Below, piece by piece: positions 55,149 through 63,710 of a stretch of DNA of 64,000 nt (positions are counted from its first letter, which is position 1; every line of letters starts with the position of its first letter). Origin of the DNA: Myxococcales bacterium (lineage in GTDB: Bacteria > Myxococcota_A > UBA796 > GCA-2862545). Made by a program: the position numbers and the translations under genes. Below the pieces are notes generated by a model. It worked only from the letters and a program-made list of their open reading frames with translations. It did not search any database and was not told where the DNA came from. The DNA lies in the NCBI GenBank assembly GCA_019634415.1, contig JAHQVJ010000040.1, positions 1 through 64,000 of the forward strand, written 5' to 3'.

Positions 55149-55712
55149 ATGGCCAACGCCCTGCTTCCACGTGACCGCGTCCACGCCTGGTCGGAAGCCA
55201 TCGGAGACGACCCCACCTCCCACAGCTCGGCCATCACGCGACTGCTCAAGGACCAACGGCGGCTGTCGCGCTTCGTCGAGGAGAACGCAGCCTCCATGCA
55301 GGGCAACACGGGTGCGGTGGCCACCTACCTGGTGGGCGTCATCCTGCGCATGTTCGACCTGGCGGGCGGGCGCCTGCGCAAGGCCACCTGGGAGGACGTG
55401 CGGGCGGCCGAGCAGCGTATCGGGGGGCTGGTGGACCAGGTGCTCCCCCTCGACGACGACCTGCCCACGCGCGCTCGAGCGGTGCAGCGCGCGCAGGCCC
55501 ACATCCTGGACGAGGCGCTGTACGCCCTGTTCGTCCGTGATGCCCGAGAGGAAGAGGACGAGCGCCTGGACCCGATGGAGGCCTTCAAGGTCTACATGCT
55601 GATGTGGGTGGCCACCGAGGTCTTGGACGAGAAGTGGCAGCCTCCGAAGGACTTCCAGGGCGTCGCCGCCTACAGCCACAGCCCCGTCGACGACATCGAG
55701 GCTCCGGCATAG
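55149..55712 (+). CDS. Hypothetical helical protein
   Basis: 187 residues, no family recognised. Mostly helical and charged (SAITRLLKDQRRLSRFVEEN; VRAAEQRIGGLVDQVL; AVQRAQAHILDEALYALF), with Met-rich helix EAFKVYMLMWVATEVL. No signal peptide or membrane segment. The ATG has GGAGA 7 nt upstream. 118 nt of apparently non-coding sequence separate it from the protease gene, with no clear terminator. Its end is 35 nt before the PDZ-like gene. Confidence 0.7.
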   Translation: MANALLPRDRVHAWSEAIGDDPTSHSSAITRLLKDQRRLSRFVEENAASMQGNTGAVATYLVGVILRMFDLAGGRLRKATWEDVRAAEQRIGGLVDQVLPLDDDLPTRARAVQRAQAHILDEALYALFVRDAREEEDERLDPMEAFKVYMLMWVATEVLDEKWQPPKDFQGVAAYSHSPVDDIEAPA

Positions 55713-55747
55713 CCCGGCGGGGCCATCGCTTGGGCCTCGTGGGGGCG

Positions 55748-56446
55748 ATGACCATCGCCAGCGGCTTGGCCTGCGCGGGCATCACGGAGCCCGCTCCCGC
55801 CCCGCCCGAAGACGACCTCATCGTGCACGAGGCCGAGACGGGCCTCCTCGCCGACCAACCCGACGGCGAACCCTCCGAGCCCGTCGCCCCCCAGCCAACG
55901 CCCGAGCCCGACGCGGTGCCCGAGCCACAGCCCGCGGCCCCCGAGCCACAGCCCACAGCGCCCGAGCCCACAGCACCCGAGCCGCAGCCCACAGCACCCA
56001 AGCCGCAGCCCTCGGCCACGTCCTCCCCAGCCCCACAGCCTGCGGCACCCGAGCCGACGGCGGCCTCTTCTCGACCCGAGCCAGCCCCTGCCGCTCCCAA
56101 GACCAAGCACCCCATCGGGCCCAAGCCCGCCGGCCTCGAGCAGCTGGGTCCGCAGCGTTGGCAGCTGAGCGCCGAGCTGTTCGCGCAGATCAAGCGCAAG
56201 CCCGCGGAGCTCGGCAGGATGACCAAGGACGGCCCTGGCTTCCGCCTGCACGGCGTGCGGCCGCGCCACGGATACCACCTCGGGCTGCGCAACCGCGACC
56301 TGCTGCTGCGCATCAACGGGCGGAAGCTGCGGAATCAGGGCCAGGTGGAGGCCGCATTCGAGGCACTCCAGGACGAAGGCCAGTTCGAGATGCTCCTGGA
56401 GCGTCGCGGCCAAGAGCGCGTCCACACCTACGTCATCGGGGGTTAG
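55748..56446 (+). CDS. Lipoprotein-like protein with Pro-rich linker and GspC-like PDZ domain
   Basis: 232 residues from the ATG; GTG 55739 or TTG 55730 would lengthen a short signal segment. The start MTIASGLACAG suggests a lipobox (Cys9). Residues 40-120 are a Glu-Pro-Gln/Ala-Pro linker of repeated PEPQPTAPEP type, long enough to cross the periplasm. The C-terminal 90 residues resemble the PDZ-like end of type II secretion protein GspC (KRKPAELGRMTKDGPGFRLHGV, GLRNRDLLLRINGRKLRNQGQVEAAFEAL). No other secretion genes are near. It overlaps argH by 4 nt, convergent. Confidence 0.72.
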   Translation: MTIASGLACAGITEPAPAPPEDDLIVHEAETGLLADQPDGEPSEPVAPQPTPEPDAVPEPQPAAPEPQPTAPEPTAPEPQPTAPKPQPSATSSPAPQPAAPEPTAASSRPEPAPAAPKTKHPIGPKPAGLEQLGPQRWQLSAELFAQIKRKPAELGRMTKDGPGFRLHGVRPRHGYHLGLRNRDLLLRINGRKLRNQGQVEAAFEALQDEGQFEMLLERRGQERVHTYVIGG

Positions 56447-57831
56447 CTCGCCTCCGGGACGGCCTCGGCCCAGGTGCTCAACGACTGCACCTGAGGAGCC
56501 ATCGCCGCCGACGCCGTGCCGCCCAGCGACGCCCTACGCTCGGCTGCGCCACGCGGATCGAGCCACGTCAGCGCGTCCGCATCGAAGGCAGCGTGGATCT
56601 GCATGAGCGCATCGGCCGTGAGCAGAGACAGATCCCCGCCTCGCGCTTCGCACCACGCCACCGCTCGCCCCGCCGCGTGGTGGGCGTCGCGGAAGGGCAC
56701 GTCCTTGCGCACCAGGTAGTCCGCCAGCTCCGTGGCCAGCAGGAAGTCTCCCTGCAGCGCCGCCTCGTACCCCTCGGCCTCGAACCGCGAGGTGTGCCAG
56801 ATCCCGGAGCAGATCCGTACGCAGGCCACCGTGGTGTCCACCGCGTCGAACAGCGCCTGCCGATCTTCCTGCAGATCCCGGTTGTAGGCCAGGGGTAGCC
56901 CCTTCACCATGGTGAGCAGCGCCATCAGATCCCCGAACACGCGACCCGCCTTGCCGCGCACCAGCTCGGCGGCGTCGGGGTTCCGCTTCTGCGGCATGAT
57001 CGAGCTGCCAGTGGTGTAGGCCTCGCCCATGCGCAGCACACCGAACTCACTGCTCGACCAGAGCACCATCTCCTCGGCCTGACGCGACAGGTGACTCATC
57101 ACGATGGCACACACCGACGCGGCCTCGATCAGGTGGTCGCGGGCCGCCACGGCGTCCATGGCGTTGGGCACCGGTGCGGAGAACCCGAGCTGTCGCGCCG
57201 CCACGCCGCGATCGATGGGATGGGGCGTGCCCGCCATCGCCCCGGCCCCGAGCGGACACGCGTCCAGCCGCGCCAGGGCATCGTCCACGCGCGAAGCGTC
57301 GCGCTGCAGCGGCCAAGCGTGGGCCAGCAGGTGGTGCCCCAGCAGGATGGGCTGCCCGCGCTGCAGGTGGGTGAAGCCGGGGATGACGGCCTGGCCCTCG
57401 GCCTCCACCCGCTCGAGCAGCGCCTGCACCAGCTGGGCGAGACCCGCACGCAGGCGCCCCAGGCGCGTCCTCAGCCACAGCCGCACGTCGGTGGCGACCT
57501 GATCGTTGCGGGAGCGTGCCGTGTGCAGCTTCTTCCCCACGTCGCCCACGATCTCGGTGAGCCGCGTCTCCACGGCCATGTGCACGTCTTCCAGCTCGGG
57601 ACCGGGGAGGAAGGTGCCCTCCGAGAGCTCCTGCGCCACCCGATCCAGCCCCTCGAGCAGCGTGGTCGCCTCGGCGTCGGTGATCAGCGCAGCCTCACGC
57701 AGCACGGCCACGTGGGCGCGGCTGCCCTGCACGTCCTCGCGCCACATCCGCAGGTCCACGTCCAGCGACTGCGAGAACGCCACCATGTCGCTGCCGGGTC
57801 CCTCGTCGAACCGGCCATCCCACAGGGGCAT
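56443..57831 (-). CDS. argH: Argininosuccinate lyase
   Basis: 462 residues, standard length. Cleaves argininosuccinate to arginine and fumarate. Fumarase/ASL superfamily motif GSSIMPQKRNPDAAELVRGK, catalytic HTARSRNDQVATD, and the early PLWDGRFDEGPG. Cytoplasmic tetramer in the family. Its start overlaps the argG stop by 1 nt (TGATG), the classical argGH order. Last step of arginine synthesis. Confidence 0.97.
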   Translation of the reverse strand: MPLWDGRFDEGPGSDMVAFSQSLDVDLRMWREDVQGSRAHVAVLREAALITDAEATTLLEGLDRVAQELSEGTFLPGPELEDVHMAVETRLTEIVGDVGKKLHTARSRNDQVATDVRLWLRTRLGRLRAGLAQLVQALLERVEAEGQAVIPGFTHLQRGQPILLGHHLLAHAWPLQRDASRVDDALARLDACPLGAGAMAGTPHPIDRGVAARQLGFSAPVPNAMDAVAARDHLIEAASVCAIVMSHLSRQAEEMVLWSSSEFGVLRMGEAYTTGSSIMPQKRNPDAAELVRGKAGRVFGDLMALLTMVKGLPLAYNRDLQEDRQALFDAVDTTVACVRICSGIWHTSRFEAEGYEAALQGDFLLATELADYLVRKDVPFRDAHHAAGRAVAWCEARGGDLSLLTADALMQIHAAFDADALTWLDPRGAAERRASLGGTASAAMAPQVQSLSTWAEAVPEAS

Positions 57832-59036
57832 CAGTCCGCCCCGTGCTTCCGCTTGACGCGTCCCCAGGTGCGGTAGGACAGCCCATACAGCTTCAGGAAG
57901 CCCTCAGCGGCCTCCCGATCGAAGGTGTCGCCGTCGGAGTAGGTGGCCAGCCCGTCGTCGTACAGCGAGTAGGGGGACCGTCGCCCGGTGATCCGCGCAG
58001 CACCCGCGGTGATCCGCAGCCGCACGTCGCCGGTGACGGTGGACTGGGTCTGGGCGACGAACGCCTGCAGCGCCTCGCGCAGCGGACCGAACCACAGCCC
58101 GTCGTAGACGAGATCGGCGAAGTCCTGCGCCACCTTGGCCTTGTAGTGGGCCGTGGGCCGATCGAGGACCATGCGCTCCAGCTCGCGGTGAGCCTGGTGC
58201 AGCACGATGGCGGCCGGTCCCTCGTAGACCTCGCGGCTCTTGAGCCCCACGACGCGGTTCTCCACCATGTCCATCCGGCCGACGCCGTAGCGACCCGCCA
58301 GGGCGTTGAGCGCTCCCACGATGGCGACGGGCCCGAGCTCCTCCCCGTCGAGGGCCACGGGCACCCCCGCCCGGAACGACAGCACGATCTCCGTGCTGCC
58401 CTTCGGCGCCTGCGCCGGATCCGCCGTCATCCGCCACACGTCGGCGGGCGGCTCCGCCCACAGGTCCTCCATCTCGCCACACTCGATGGCGCAGCCCCAG
58501 ATGTTCTCGTCGATGGAGTAAGGCTTTTCCTTGGAGACGGGGACGGGGATGTTCCGCTCCGTCGCGTAGGCGATCTCGGCCTCGCGGGTGGTCAGCTCCC
58601 ACTCTCGCAGCGGCGCCAGCACCTTCAGGTGGGGAGCGAGGCACTGAGCCGCCACCTCGAACCGGACCTGGTCGTTGCCCTTGCCCGTGCATCCGTGGGC
58701 GATGGCGTCGGCGCCGTGGGCGTCGGCCACCTCGCACAGACGCTGTGCCAGCAGCGGTCGGCCCAGCGCGGTGTGCATCGGGTAGGTGCCCTCGTACAGC
58801 GCCCCCGCCTGCATGGCCGGAAAGCAGAATTCCTCGACGAACCGTCGTCGGAGATCGTCCACCACGGCCTGGGAGGCTCCCGTGGCCAGCGCCTTGGCGC
58901 GAGTCTCTTCGAGGTTCGTGCCGGGCTGCCCGAGATCCCCTGTGTAGGTGATGATCTCGGCGTCGTAGTGTTCGGCCAGCCAGGGCACCATCACGGAGGT
59001 GTCCAAGCCTCCAGAGTAGGCGCAGACGATTTTCAC
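57831..59036 (-). CDS. argG: Argininosuccinate synthase
   Basis: 401 residues from the GTG, 6 nt after GGAG; an upstream ATG at 59102 would add 22 unconserved residues. ATP-pyrophosphatase loop VKIVCAYSGGLDTSV at the start, TGDLGQPGTNLEETRAKALATGA, HGCTGKGNDQVRFE and KPYSIDENIWGCAIECGE. Joins citrulline and aspartate. Unlike the degenerate AsnB-like protein next door, the SGGxDTS loop is intact here. Divergent from a small membrane protein across 67 nt. Confidence 0.97.
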   Translation of the reverse strand: MKIVCAYSGGLDTSVMVPWLAEHYDAEIITYTGDLGQPGTNLEETRAKALATGASQAVVDDLRRRFVEEFCFPAMQAGALYEGTYPMHTALGRPLLAQRLCEVADAHGADAIAHGCTGKGNDQVRFEVAAQCLAPHLKVLAPLREWELTTREAEIAYATERNIPVPVSKEKPYSIDENIWGCAIECGEMEDLWAEPPADVWRMTADPAQAPKGSTEIVLSFRAGVPVALDGEELGPVAIVGALNALAGRYGVGRMDMVENRVVGLKSREVYEGPAAIVLHQAHRELERMVLDRPTAHYKAKVAQDFADLVYDGLWFGPLREALQAFVAQTQSTVTGDVRLRITAGAARITGRRSPYSLYDDGLATYSDGDTFDREAAEGFLKLYGLSYRTWGRVKRKHGAD

Positions 59037-59103
59037 ACCTGTCTCCAACGTTGGGCCCTGTCCGCTAACCGGGTAAGCGGGGTGCGGGAGGTGGGATATC
59101 ACT

Positions 59104-59670
59104 GTGGCTCAGCGCCGATTCGGGCTGTTCTTGCTCCTCTGGATCCCGGTCTGTGTCCTCGCCTTCCTGGTGGCGAGCGACTTCTTCGCCTCCTGGGACG
59201 GCCAGGCCGTGAGTGTGAGGCCGGCCACCAGCGACAATCCGTCGTCCTTCTCGGTCCTGATCGCCCAGGAGTCGGGCGACCACATCGAGCGCACCTGGCC
59301 CGCGAAGCGGGTGCGCGACCTCGGGCTCCCGGTGGACGCCCTGGCGATCCCGCCCGCCGACATCCCCGACACGCGGCCGCGCACCAAGAAGTCGGCCTAC
59401 GCGATGCACTACCTGCTGCAGATGCCCGACGAGGAATGGGAGGTGGTGCCCACCACGTCCCCCGGCTCCTTCGGCGTGGGTCTCCTCACGCTGTTGATCG
59501 GCATCGCCGTGCGCAACATGGTGGTGGCGGGCTCTCCCTTCGCCCTGTCGGGGAGCGGACTGGCGCTGCCGAAGGCCCAGGCCGCCTCCGGCCAGCCGGT
59601 CCAGCCGGGCAACCGGCCCAGGAAGGGGCCCCCGCCCGGCCGGCGCCGCAAGGGTTCCAGGCGCCGCTGA
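59104..59670 (+). CDS. Two-helix membrane protein of unknown function
   Basis: 188 residues. Two membrane segments: FGLFLLLWIPVCVLAFLVA near the N-terminus and FGVGLLTLLIGIAVRNMVVAG near 135, with a roughly 100-residue loop between (VSVRPATSDNP, PWPAKRVRDLGLPVDALAIPP) probably outside the cytoplasm, and a basic Gly/Pro/Arg tail. No family recognised. Its stop overlaps the AsnB-like gene start by 1 nt (TGATG), so the two are probably one unit. GTG start. Confidence 0.65.
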   Translation: MAQRRFGLFLLLWIPVCVLAFLVASDFFASWDGQAVSVRPATSDNPSSFSVLIAQESGDHIERTWPAKRVRDLGLPVDALAIPPADIPDTRPRTKKSAYAMHYLLQMPDEEWEVVPTTSPGSFGVGLLTLLIGIAVRNMVVAGSPFALSGSGLALPKAQAASGQPVQPGNRPRKGPPPGRRRKGSRRR

Positions 59671-61505
59671 TGGGAGGTCTGGCAGGGTGGGTCCGCTTCG
59701 GTGGTCCCACCGTCGACGACGAGGTCGTCGCCGACATGGCGCTGGCCCTCGCCCACCGAGGGCCGGACGCCCACGGGCAGTGGAGCGACGAGGGCGCGAG
59801 CTTGGCGCATCGCTGCAGACGCGTGCGCTCGGTGGCCCTCACCCAGCCCTGCGTGGCCGACGATCTCGTGGTGCTCCTGGATGGCTGGGTCTACGACCAC
59901 GAGGCCCTGGGCTCCGAGGTGGGAGCCCACGCTGGCGCCACCGACACCGAGGTGCTGCTCCACGCCTGGCGCCGCTGGCAGGAGGGCGCGCTGTCGCGCC
60001 TCGAGGGCGAGTTCGCCGTGGCAGTGTGGGATCGCCAGCGCCGACAGCTCACGCTGGCCCGAGACCGCATGGGCACGCGGCCGCTGTACTACGGCCACAC
60101 CGACGGGCAGGTGGCCTTCGCCTCCGAGCTCCCGGCCCTGCTGAAGGTGCCCTGGATCGAGCGCACCCTCGATCGCACGCGCCTGGCCGAGTACCTCTCC
60201 TTCCAGGTGGTGCACGCACCGCGCACGCTGCTCAAGGGGGTGCTGCAGCTGGAGCCGGGGTGCTGGGTGCAGCACGCGGAGGGCGGACGCCGCACCACCC
60301 GCTACTGGCAGCCTCGCTACGCCCCTCCCGGCACGGCCCGGCCCTCCGACGGAGAGGTGGTGGATCGGCTCCAGGAGGCGGTCTCCGCCGCGGTGCACCG
60401 CAGGGTGCCCGCAGGCGTCGACACCGGGCAGTTCCTCTCGGGCGGGCTGGGCTCCGCCGCCATCGCCATGGCCGCCCGCAGCCGCGGCGTGGCCCTGCCA
60501 GGCTTCACCGTGAGCTTCACCGACGACCCCTACCCGGAGGCGCCCTTCGCCGGACGCGTGGCCAGCCTCCTCGGCGTGGAGCTGCACGAGGTCGTCGTGG
60601 GCACCGCAGAGCTGGCCGACTCCTTCGATGATGCCGTGGCCGCCTTGGGACACCCCGTGGGGCATCCCGCCGTCCTGATGCAGCTCGCGCTGGCTCGGGA
60701 GGCGCGCCAGCACGTGCGGGTGGTGTTGTCCGGGAACGGAGGGGAGTCCTTGTTCGGAGGGCGGCAGATCGACGGCCTGGCACGGGATCTGCGACTCGCT
60801 GGCCTGCTGCAACACGTCCCCTCCCCCCTGGCGAGCTCCGCCCGTCGGCTGCTGAACCAGACGCGCTGGGGTCGTCGCGCGGCCACGCGGCTGTCCAGCT
60901 ACGCCCTCGATCTGGGCATCGGGGGCGCCGATCTGTTCTCCACCGAGGAGCGCGAGCGGCTGCTGTCCGATCCCAGCTGGGTGAAGCCCCACGTGCGTCG
61001 CGAGGTGCTCGAGCCGCTGTACGCCGACCTCGACACCGATCCCATCAACGTCGCACTGCACGGCACGCTGCGCTCCTCCCTGATCGAGCGCGCGCTCCCG
61101 CGCATGGATCGCACCGCCGCCGCCACGGGGCTCGACGTCCGCTTTCCCCTCCTCGACACTGCGGTGGTGGCGGCTGCAACCGCGCTACCCGGTACCGCCA
61201 AGATCCGGCGGGTCGCTGGCTCGCTGCACACCCGCTGGCCCCTGCGGGCAATGCTCCAAGGGCAGCTCCCTGCCGTGCTGGTGGATCGTCCCAAGCGAGG
61301 GCTCCCCACGCCCCTCGGCACCTGGCTCGCGGGGCCGGGCCGACTGTTCATGGAGGAGCGCGTCCGACGCCTCAAGGAAGATCCCAACGGGCTGTGGAAC
61401 GCCGACGCGATCGACGGGCTGCGACGGGACGTGCGCCGGTCGAACGCAGCTGGGATCAGGCTCTGGACGCTGTTCATCCTCGACGCCTGGTGCCGCACGC
61501 TCTAG
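59670..61505 (+). CDS. AsnB-like protein with both catalytic centres degenerate
   Basis: 611 residues, full length for the asparagine synthetase/beta-lactam synthetase group. The N-terminal Ntn glutaminase fold is clear (AHRGPDAHGQW, DGWVYDHEAL, EFAVAVWDRQRRQLTLARDRMGTRPLYY), but it starts MGGLAGW: the catalytic Cys2 is Gly. In the C-terminal ATP-pyrophosphatase fold the SGGLDS loop reads LSGGLGSAAIA (Gly261 for Asp), and the GDGGDELFGG motif is SGNGGESLFGG. Later fold motifs (VRFPLLDTAVV, RPKRGLPTPLG) are kept. It cannot release ammonia from Gln and probably cannot activate carboxylates normally. Likely a scaffold or a changed-function enzyme. Confidence 0.85.
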   Translation: MGGLAGWVRFGGPTVDDEVVADMALALAHRGPDAHGQWSDEGASLAHRCRRVRSVALTQPCVADDLVVLLDGWVYDHEALGSEVGAHAGATDTEVLLHAWRRWQEGALSRLEGEFAVAVWDRQRRQLTLARDRMGTRPLYYGHTDGQVAFASELPALLKVPWIERTLDRTRLAEYLSFQVVHAPRTLLKGVLQLEPGCWVQHAEGGRRTTRYWQPRYAPPGTARPSDGEVVDRLQEAVSAAVHRRVPAGVDTGQFLSGGLGSAAIAMAARSRGVALPGFTVSFTDDPYPEAPFAGRVASLLGVELHEVVVGTAELADSFDDAVAALGHPVGHPAVLMQLALAREARQHVRVVLSGNGGESLFGGRQIDGLARDLRLAGLLQHVPSPLASSARRLLNQTRWGRRAATRLSSYALDLGIGGADLFSTEERERLLSDPSWVKPHVRREVLEPLYADLDTDPINVALHGTLRSSLIERALPRMDRTAAATGLDVRFPLLDTAVVAAATALPGTAKIRRVAGSLHTRWPLRAMLQGQLPAVLVDRPKRGLPTPLGTWLAGPGRLFMEERVRRLKEDPNGLWNADAIDGLRRDVRRSNAAGIRLWTLFILDAWCRTL

Positions 61506-61546
61506 GCCGGCCAATTCTGGGCACCCTGGGTGTTAGGGGGCGTGGA

Positions 61547-63361
61547 ATGTCCTACCTCGCCATCGCGCGCAAGTACCGACCGGCCACGTTCGACGAGATC
61601 GTGGGCCAGGATCACGTCACCCGCACGCTCCGCAATGCGATCACGTCGGGCCGCATCCACCACGCCTACCTGTTCTGTGGCGCTCGGGGGGTGGGCAAGA
61701 CCACGGCCGCCAGAGCGCTTGCCAAGTCGCTGAACTGCGAGCAGGGTCCCACCCCCGAGCCCTGCGGCACCTGCACCTCCTGCACCGAGATCGCCACGGG
61801 CTCCAGCCCCGATCTCATCGAGATCGACGGCGCCTCCAACAACTCCGTCGACGACGTCCGGGACCTGCGGGAGACCGTGCACTACGCCCCCACCCAGGGT
61901 CGGTACAAGGTCTACCTGGTGGACGAGGTCCACATGCTGTCCAAGGCCGCGTTCAACGCGCTGCTGAAGACGCTCGAGGAGCCTCCGCCCCACGTGGTGT
62001 TCATCTTCGCCACCACGGAGCCCCACCGGATCCTCGACACCATCCTGTCGCGGGTCCAGCGCTTCGACTTCAAGCGCATCGGCATGCCCGTGCTCGTGCA
62101 GCGGCTGGGGGCCATCGCGGAGCAGGAAGGCGTGGATCTGTCGGAGAACGCGCTGCGCATGGTGGCACGCGCCGGTGAAGGCTCCATGCGCGACGCCCAG
62201 TCGCTGCTCGACAAGGTGATCAGCTTCGGCGCCCAGGCGGAGGGCGAGAAGGGTGCGGTGAGCGACGAGGCCGTGGCGCAGACCCTGGGTCTGATCGACC
62301 GCGGCTTGCTGTTCCAGTTCGTCTCCGGGCTGGTGAAGGGCGAGCCCGAGGCCTGCCTGAAGGCCGTCGCCCAGGTCTACGACTACGGCCACGAGATGTC
62401 GCAGTTCACGCAGGATCTGCTCGAGCTGCTGCGCAACGCCACCTTCGTGGCGCTGTCGGAGGAAGCGCGGCGCCACGTGGACGTGTCGGCCGACGAGCTC
62501 GAGCGCCTGCAGTCGGTGGTGGAGGGTGTGCCCGCCGAGCAGCTCACGCGCAGCTTCAACGCGCTGCTCGACGTGCACGACAAGGTGTCGCGGGCCAGCC
62601 GTCCCCGGATCGTGCTGGAGATGGCGGTGGCTCGCCTCGCCACGACGCGACCAGTCCAGCCCGTCGGCCAGCTGCTGGCACGCCTCGAGCAGCTCGAGCG
62701 CAGCCTGCGTGGAGGCTCGGGTGGGCGGGGCCCCGCCCCCTCCGGATCGGGTGGCGGCGACTCGCGGCAGGCGCCGCGCCGGGGCCGAGCGAACCCGAAC
62801 CAGCGCTCGTCGTCCTCCCGCTCCTCCTCGTCACGCTCGGCGTCCCCGCGCGCCAAGCGGGCCCCACGCAGCGCCCCCTCGGACCCCGACCCAGGGCCGT
62901 CCCAGCCAATCCCTCCCCCCATGACGCCACCGCCACCGCCCTCTCGCGTGGAGGGCCCCCCCGGCCGCGGCGCCAACGGACAAGAGGGCGGCTTCGAGGC
63001 GAAGTGGAAGGCGCTCACCGAGTCGTGGAAGACCCTCGGTCCCGCCGCCAAGCGGCTCGCCACGGGCACCCCCATGCGGCGCAACCGGACCCTGGTGGTG
63101 AAGGTACCGGCCGGGCGAGCACTGGCGGAAGCACGGCGCGTGAAGGGGGAAGCCGAGGTGATGGGTGCAGTGCGCAGGCACTTTCCGGGAATCGAGGCCC
63201 TCGACGTCGCCCCGATGGAGGGTACGGGAACCAAGGCGGAGCACGCGCGCGCCCTGGAGAAGGAGGTCCGCGAGGACCCAGAGTTCCAGCGCATCATCGA
63301 AACCCTCGGGGCCGAGGTCGATATGGTCACGTCGCTGCGCGACGAGGGCCCCTCGAGCTGA
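61547..63361 (+). CDS. dnaX: DNA polymerase III subunit gamma/tau
   Basis: 604 residues. Clamp-loader ATPase: SYLAIARKYRPATFDEIVGQ, Walker A GARGVGKTT, zinc Cys in CEQGPTPEPCGTCTSC, Walker B VYLVDEVHML, sensor FIFATTEPHRI, and ILSRVQRFDF (Val for the usual Cys of SRCQ). Domain III follows, then a Ser/Arg/Pro-rich linker (about 425-530) and a C-terminal domain (KWKALTESWKTL). No A-rich slippery site was seen, so programmed frameshifting to a short gamma is unlikely. Start ATG after GGGGG. Followed by ybaB and recR. Confidence 0.97.
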   Translation: MSYLAIARKYRPATFDEIVGQDHVTRTLRNAITSGRIHHAYLFCGARGVGKTTAARALAKSLNCEQGPTPEPCGTCTSCTEIATGSSPDLIEIDGASNNSVDDVRDLRETVHYAPTQGRYKVYLVDEVHMLSKAAFNALLKTLEEPPPHVVFIFATTEPHRILDTILSRVQRFDFKRIGMPVLVQRLGAIAEQEGVDLSENALRMVARAGEGSMRDAQSLLDKVISFGAQAEGEKGAVSDEAVAQTLGLIDRGLLFQFVSGLVKGEPEACLKAVAQVYDYGHEMSQFTQDLLELLRNATFVALSEEARRHVDVSADELERLQSVVEGVPAEQLTRSFNALLDVHDKVSRASRPRIVLEMAVARLATTRPVQPVGQLLARLEQLERSLRGGSGGRGPAPSGSGGGDSRQAPRRGRANPNQRSSSSRSSSSRSASPRAKRAPRSAPSDPDPGPSQPIPPPMTPPPPPSRVEGPPGRGANGQEGGFEAKWKALTESWKTLGPAAKRLATGTPMRRNRTLVVKVPAGRALAEARRVKGEAEVMGAVRRHFPGIEALDVAPMEGTGTKAEHARALEKEVREDPEFQRIIETLGAEVDMVTSLRDEGPSS

Positions 63362-63381
63362 CGGCCCGCACAGGAGACTCC

Positions 63382-63708
63382 ATGGACTTCGATCCCAGCA
63401 ACCTCGGCGGCCTCGGCGCCATGCTCGGTGGCTTCCAGCAGAAGATGCAAGAGATGAAGGAGCGGGCCGCGGCCGCTCGCCACGTCGGCGAGGCCGGCGG
63501 TGGCCTCGTCAAGGTCACGGTGACCGGCGACTACCAGGTCGACGGCGTGGAGATCGGCGAGGGCGCCATGGAGGATCGGGAGATGCTCGAAGATCTCGTT
63601 CGAGCCGCCACCTCCGAGGCGCTCCGCAAGGTGCAGGAGCAGATGAAGCAGGGCATGGCGGAGCTCACCGGAGGACTTCCCATCCCTCCGGGCCTGCTCC
63701 CCTTCTGA
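63382..63708 (+). CDS. ybaB: YbaB/EbfC-family nucleoid-associated protein
   Basis: 108 residues. Matches the DNA-binding YbaB/EbfC family in length and pattern: AMLGGFQQKMQEMKERA, GGGLVKVTVTGDYQVDGVEIGEGAMEDREMLEDLV, and AATSEALRKVQEQMKQGMAELTGGLPIPPGLLPF. Forms tweezer-like dimers on DNA. GGAG 6 nt before the ATG. Between dnaX and recR, its usual place, 20 nt after dnaX. Confidence 0.95.
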   Translation: MDFDPSNLGGLGAMLGGFQQKMQEMKERAAAARHVGEAGGGLVKVTVTGDYQVDGVEIGEGAMEDREMLEDLVRAATSEALRKVQEQMKQGMAELTGGLPIPPGLLPF

Positions 63709-63710
63709 TC

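Noticed and set aside
57843..59670. Open frame running antisense through argG into the membrane-protein gene
   Set aside because: It is a shadow of argG and of the AsnB-like reading frame; no domain is present in its first 600 residues.
61547..63361. Programmed frameshift in dnaX giving gamma
   Set aside because: No A-rich slippery heptamer was seen between domain III and the linker; the Ser/Arg linker codons are GC-rich.
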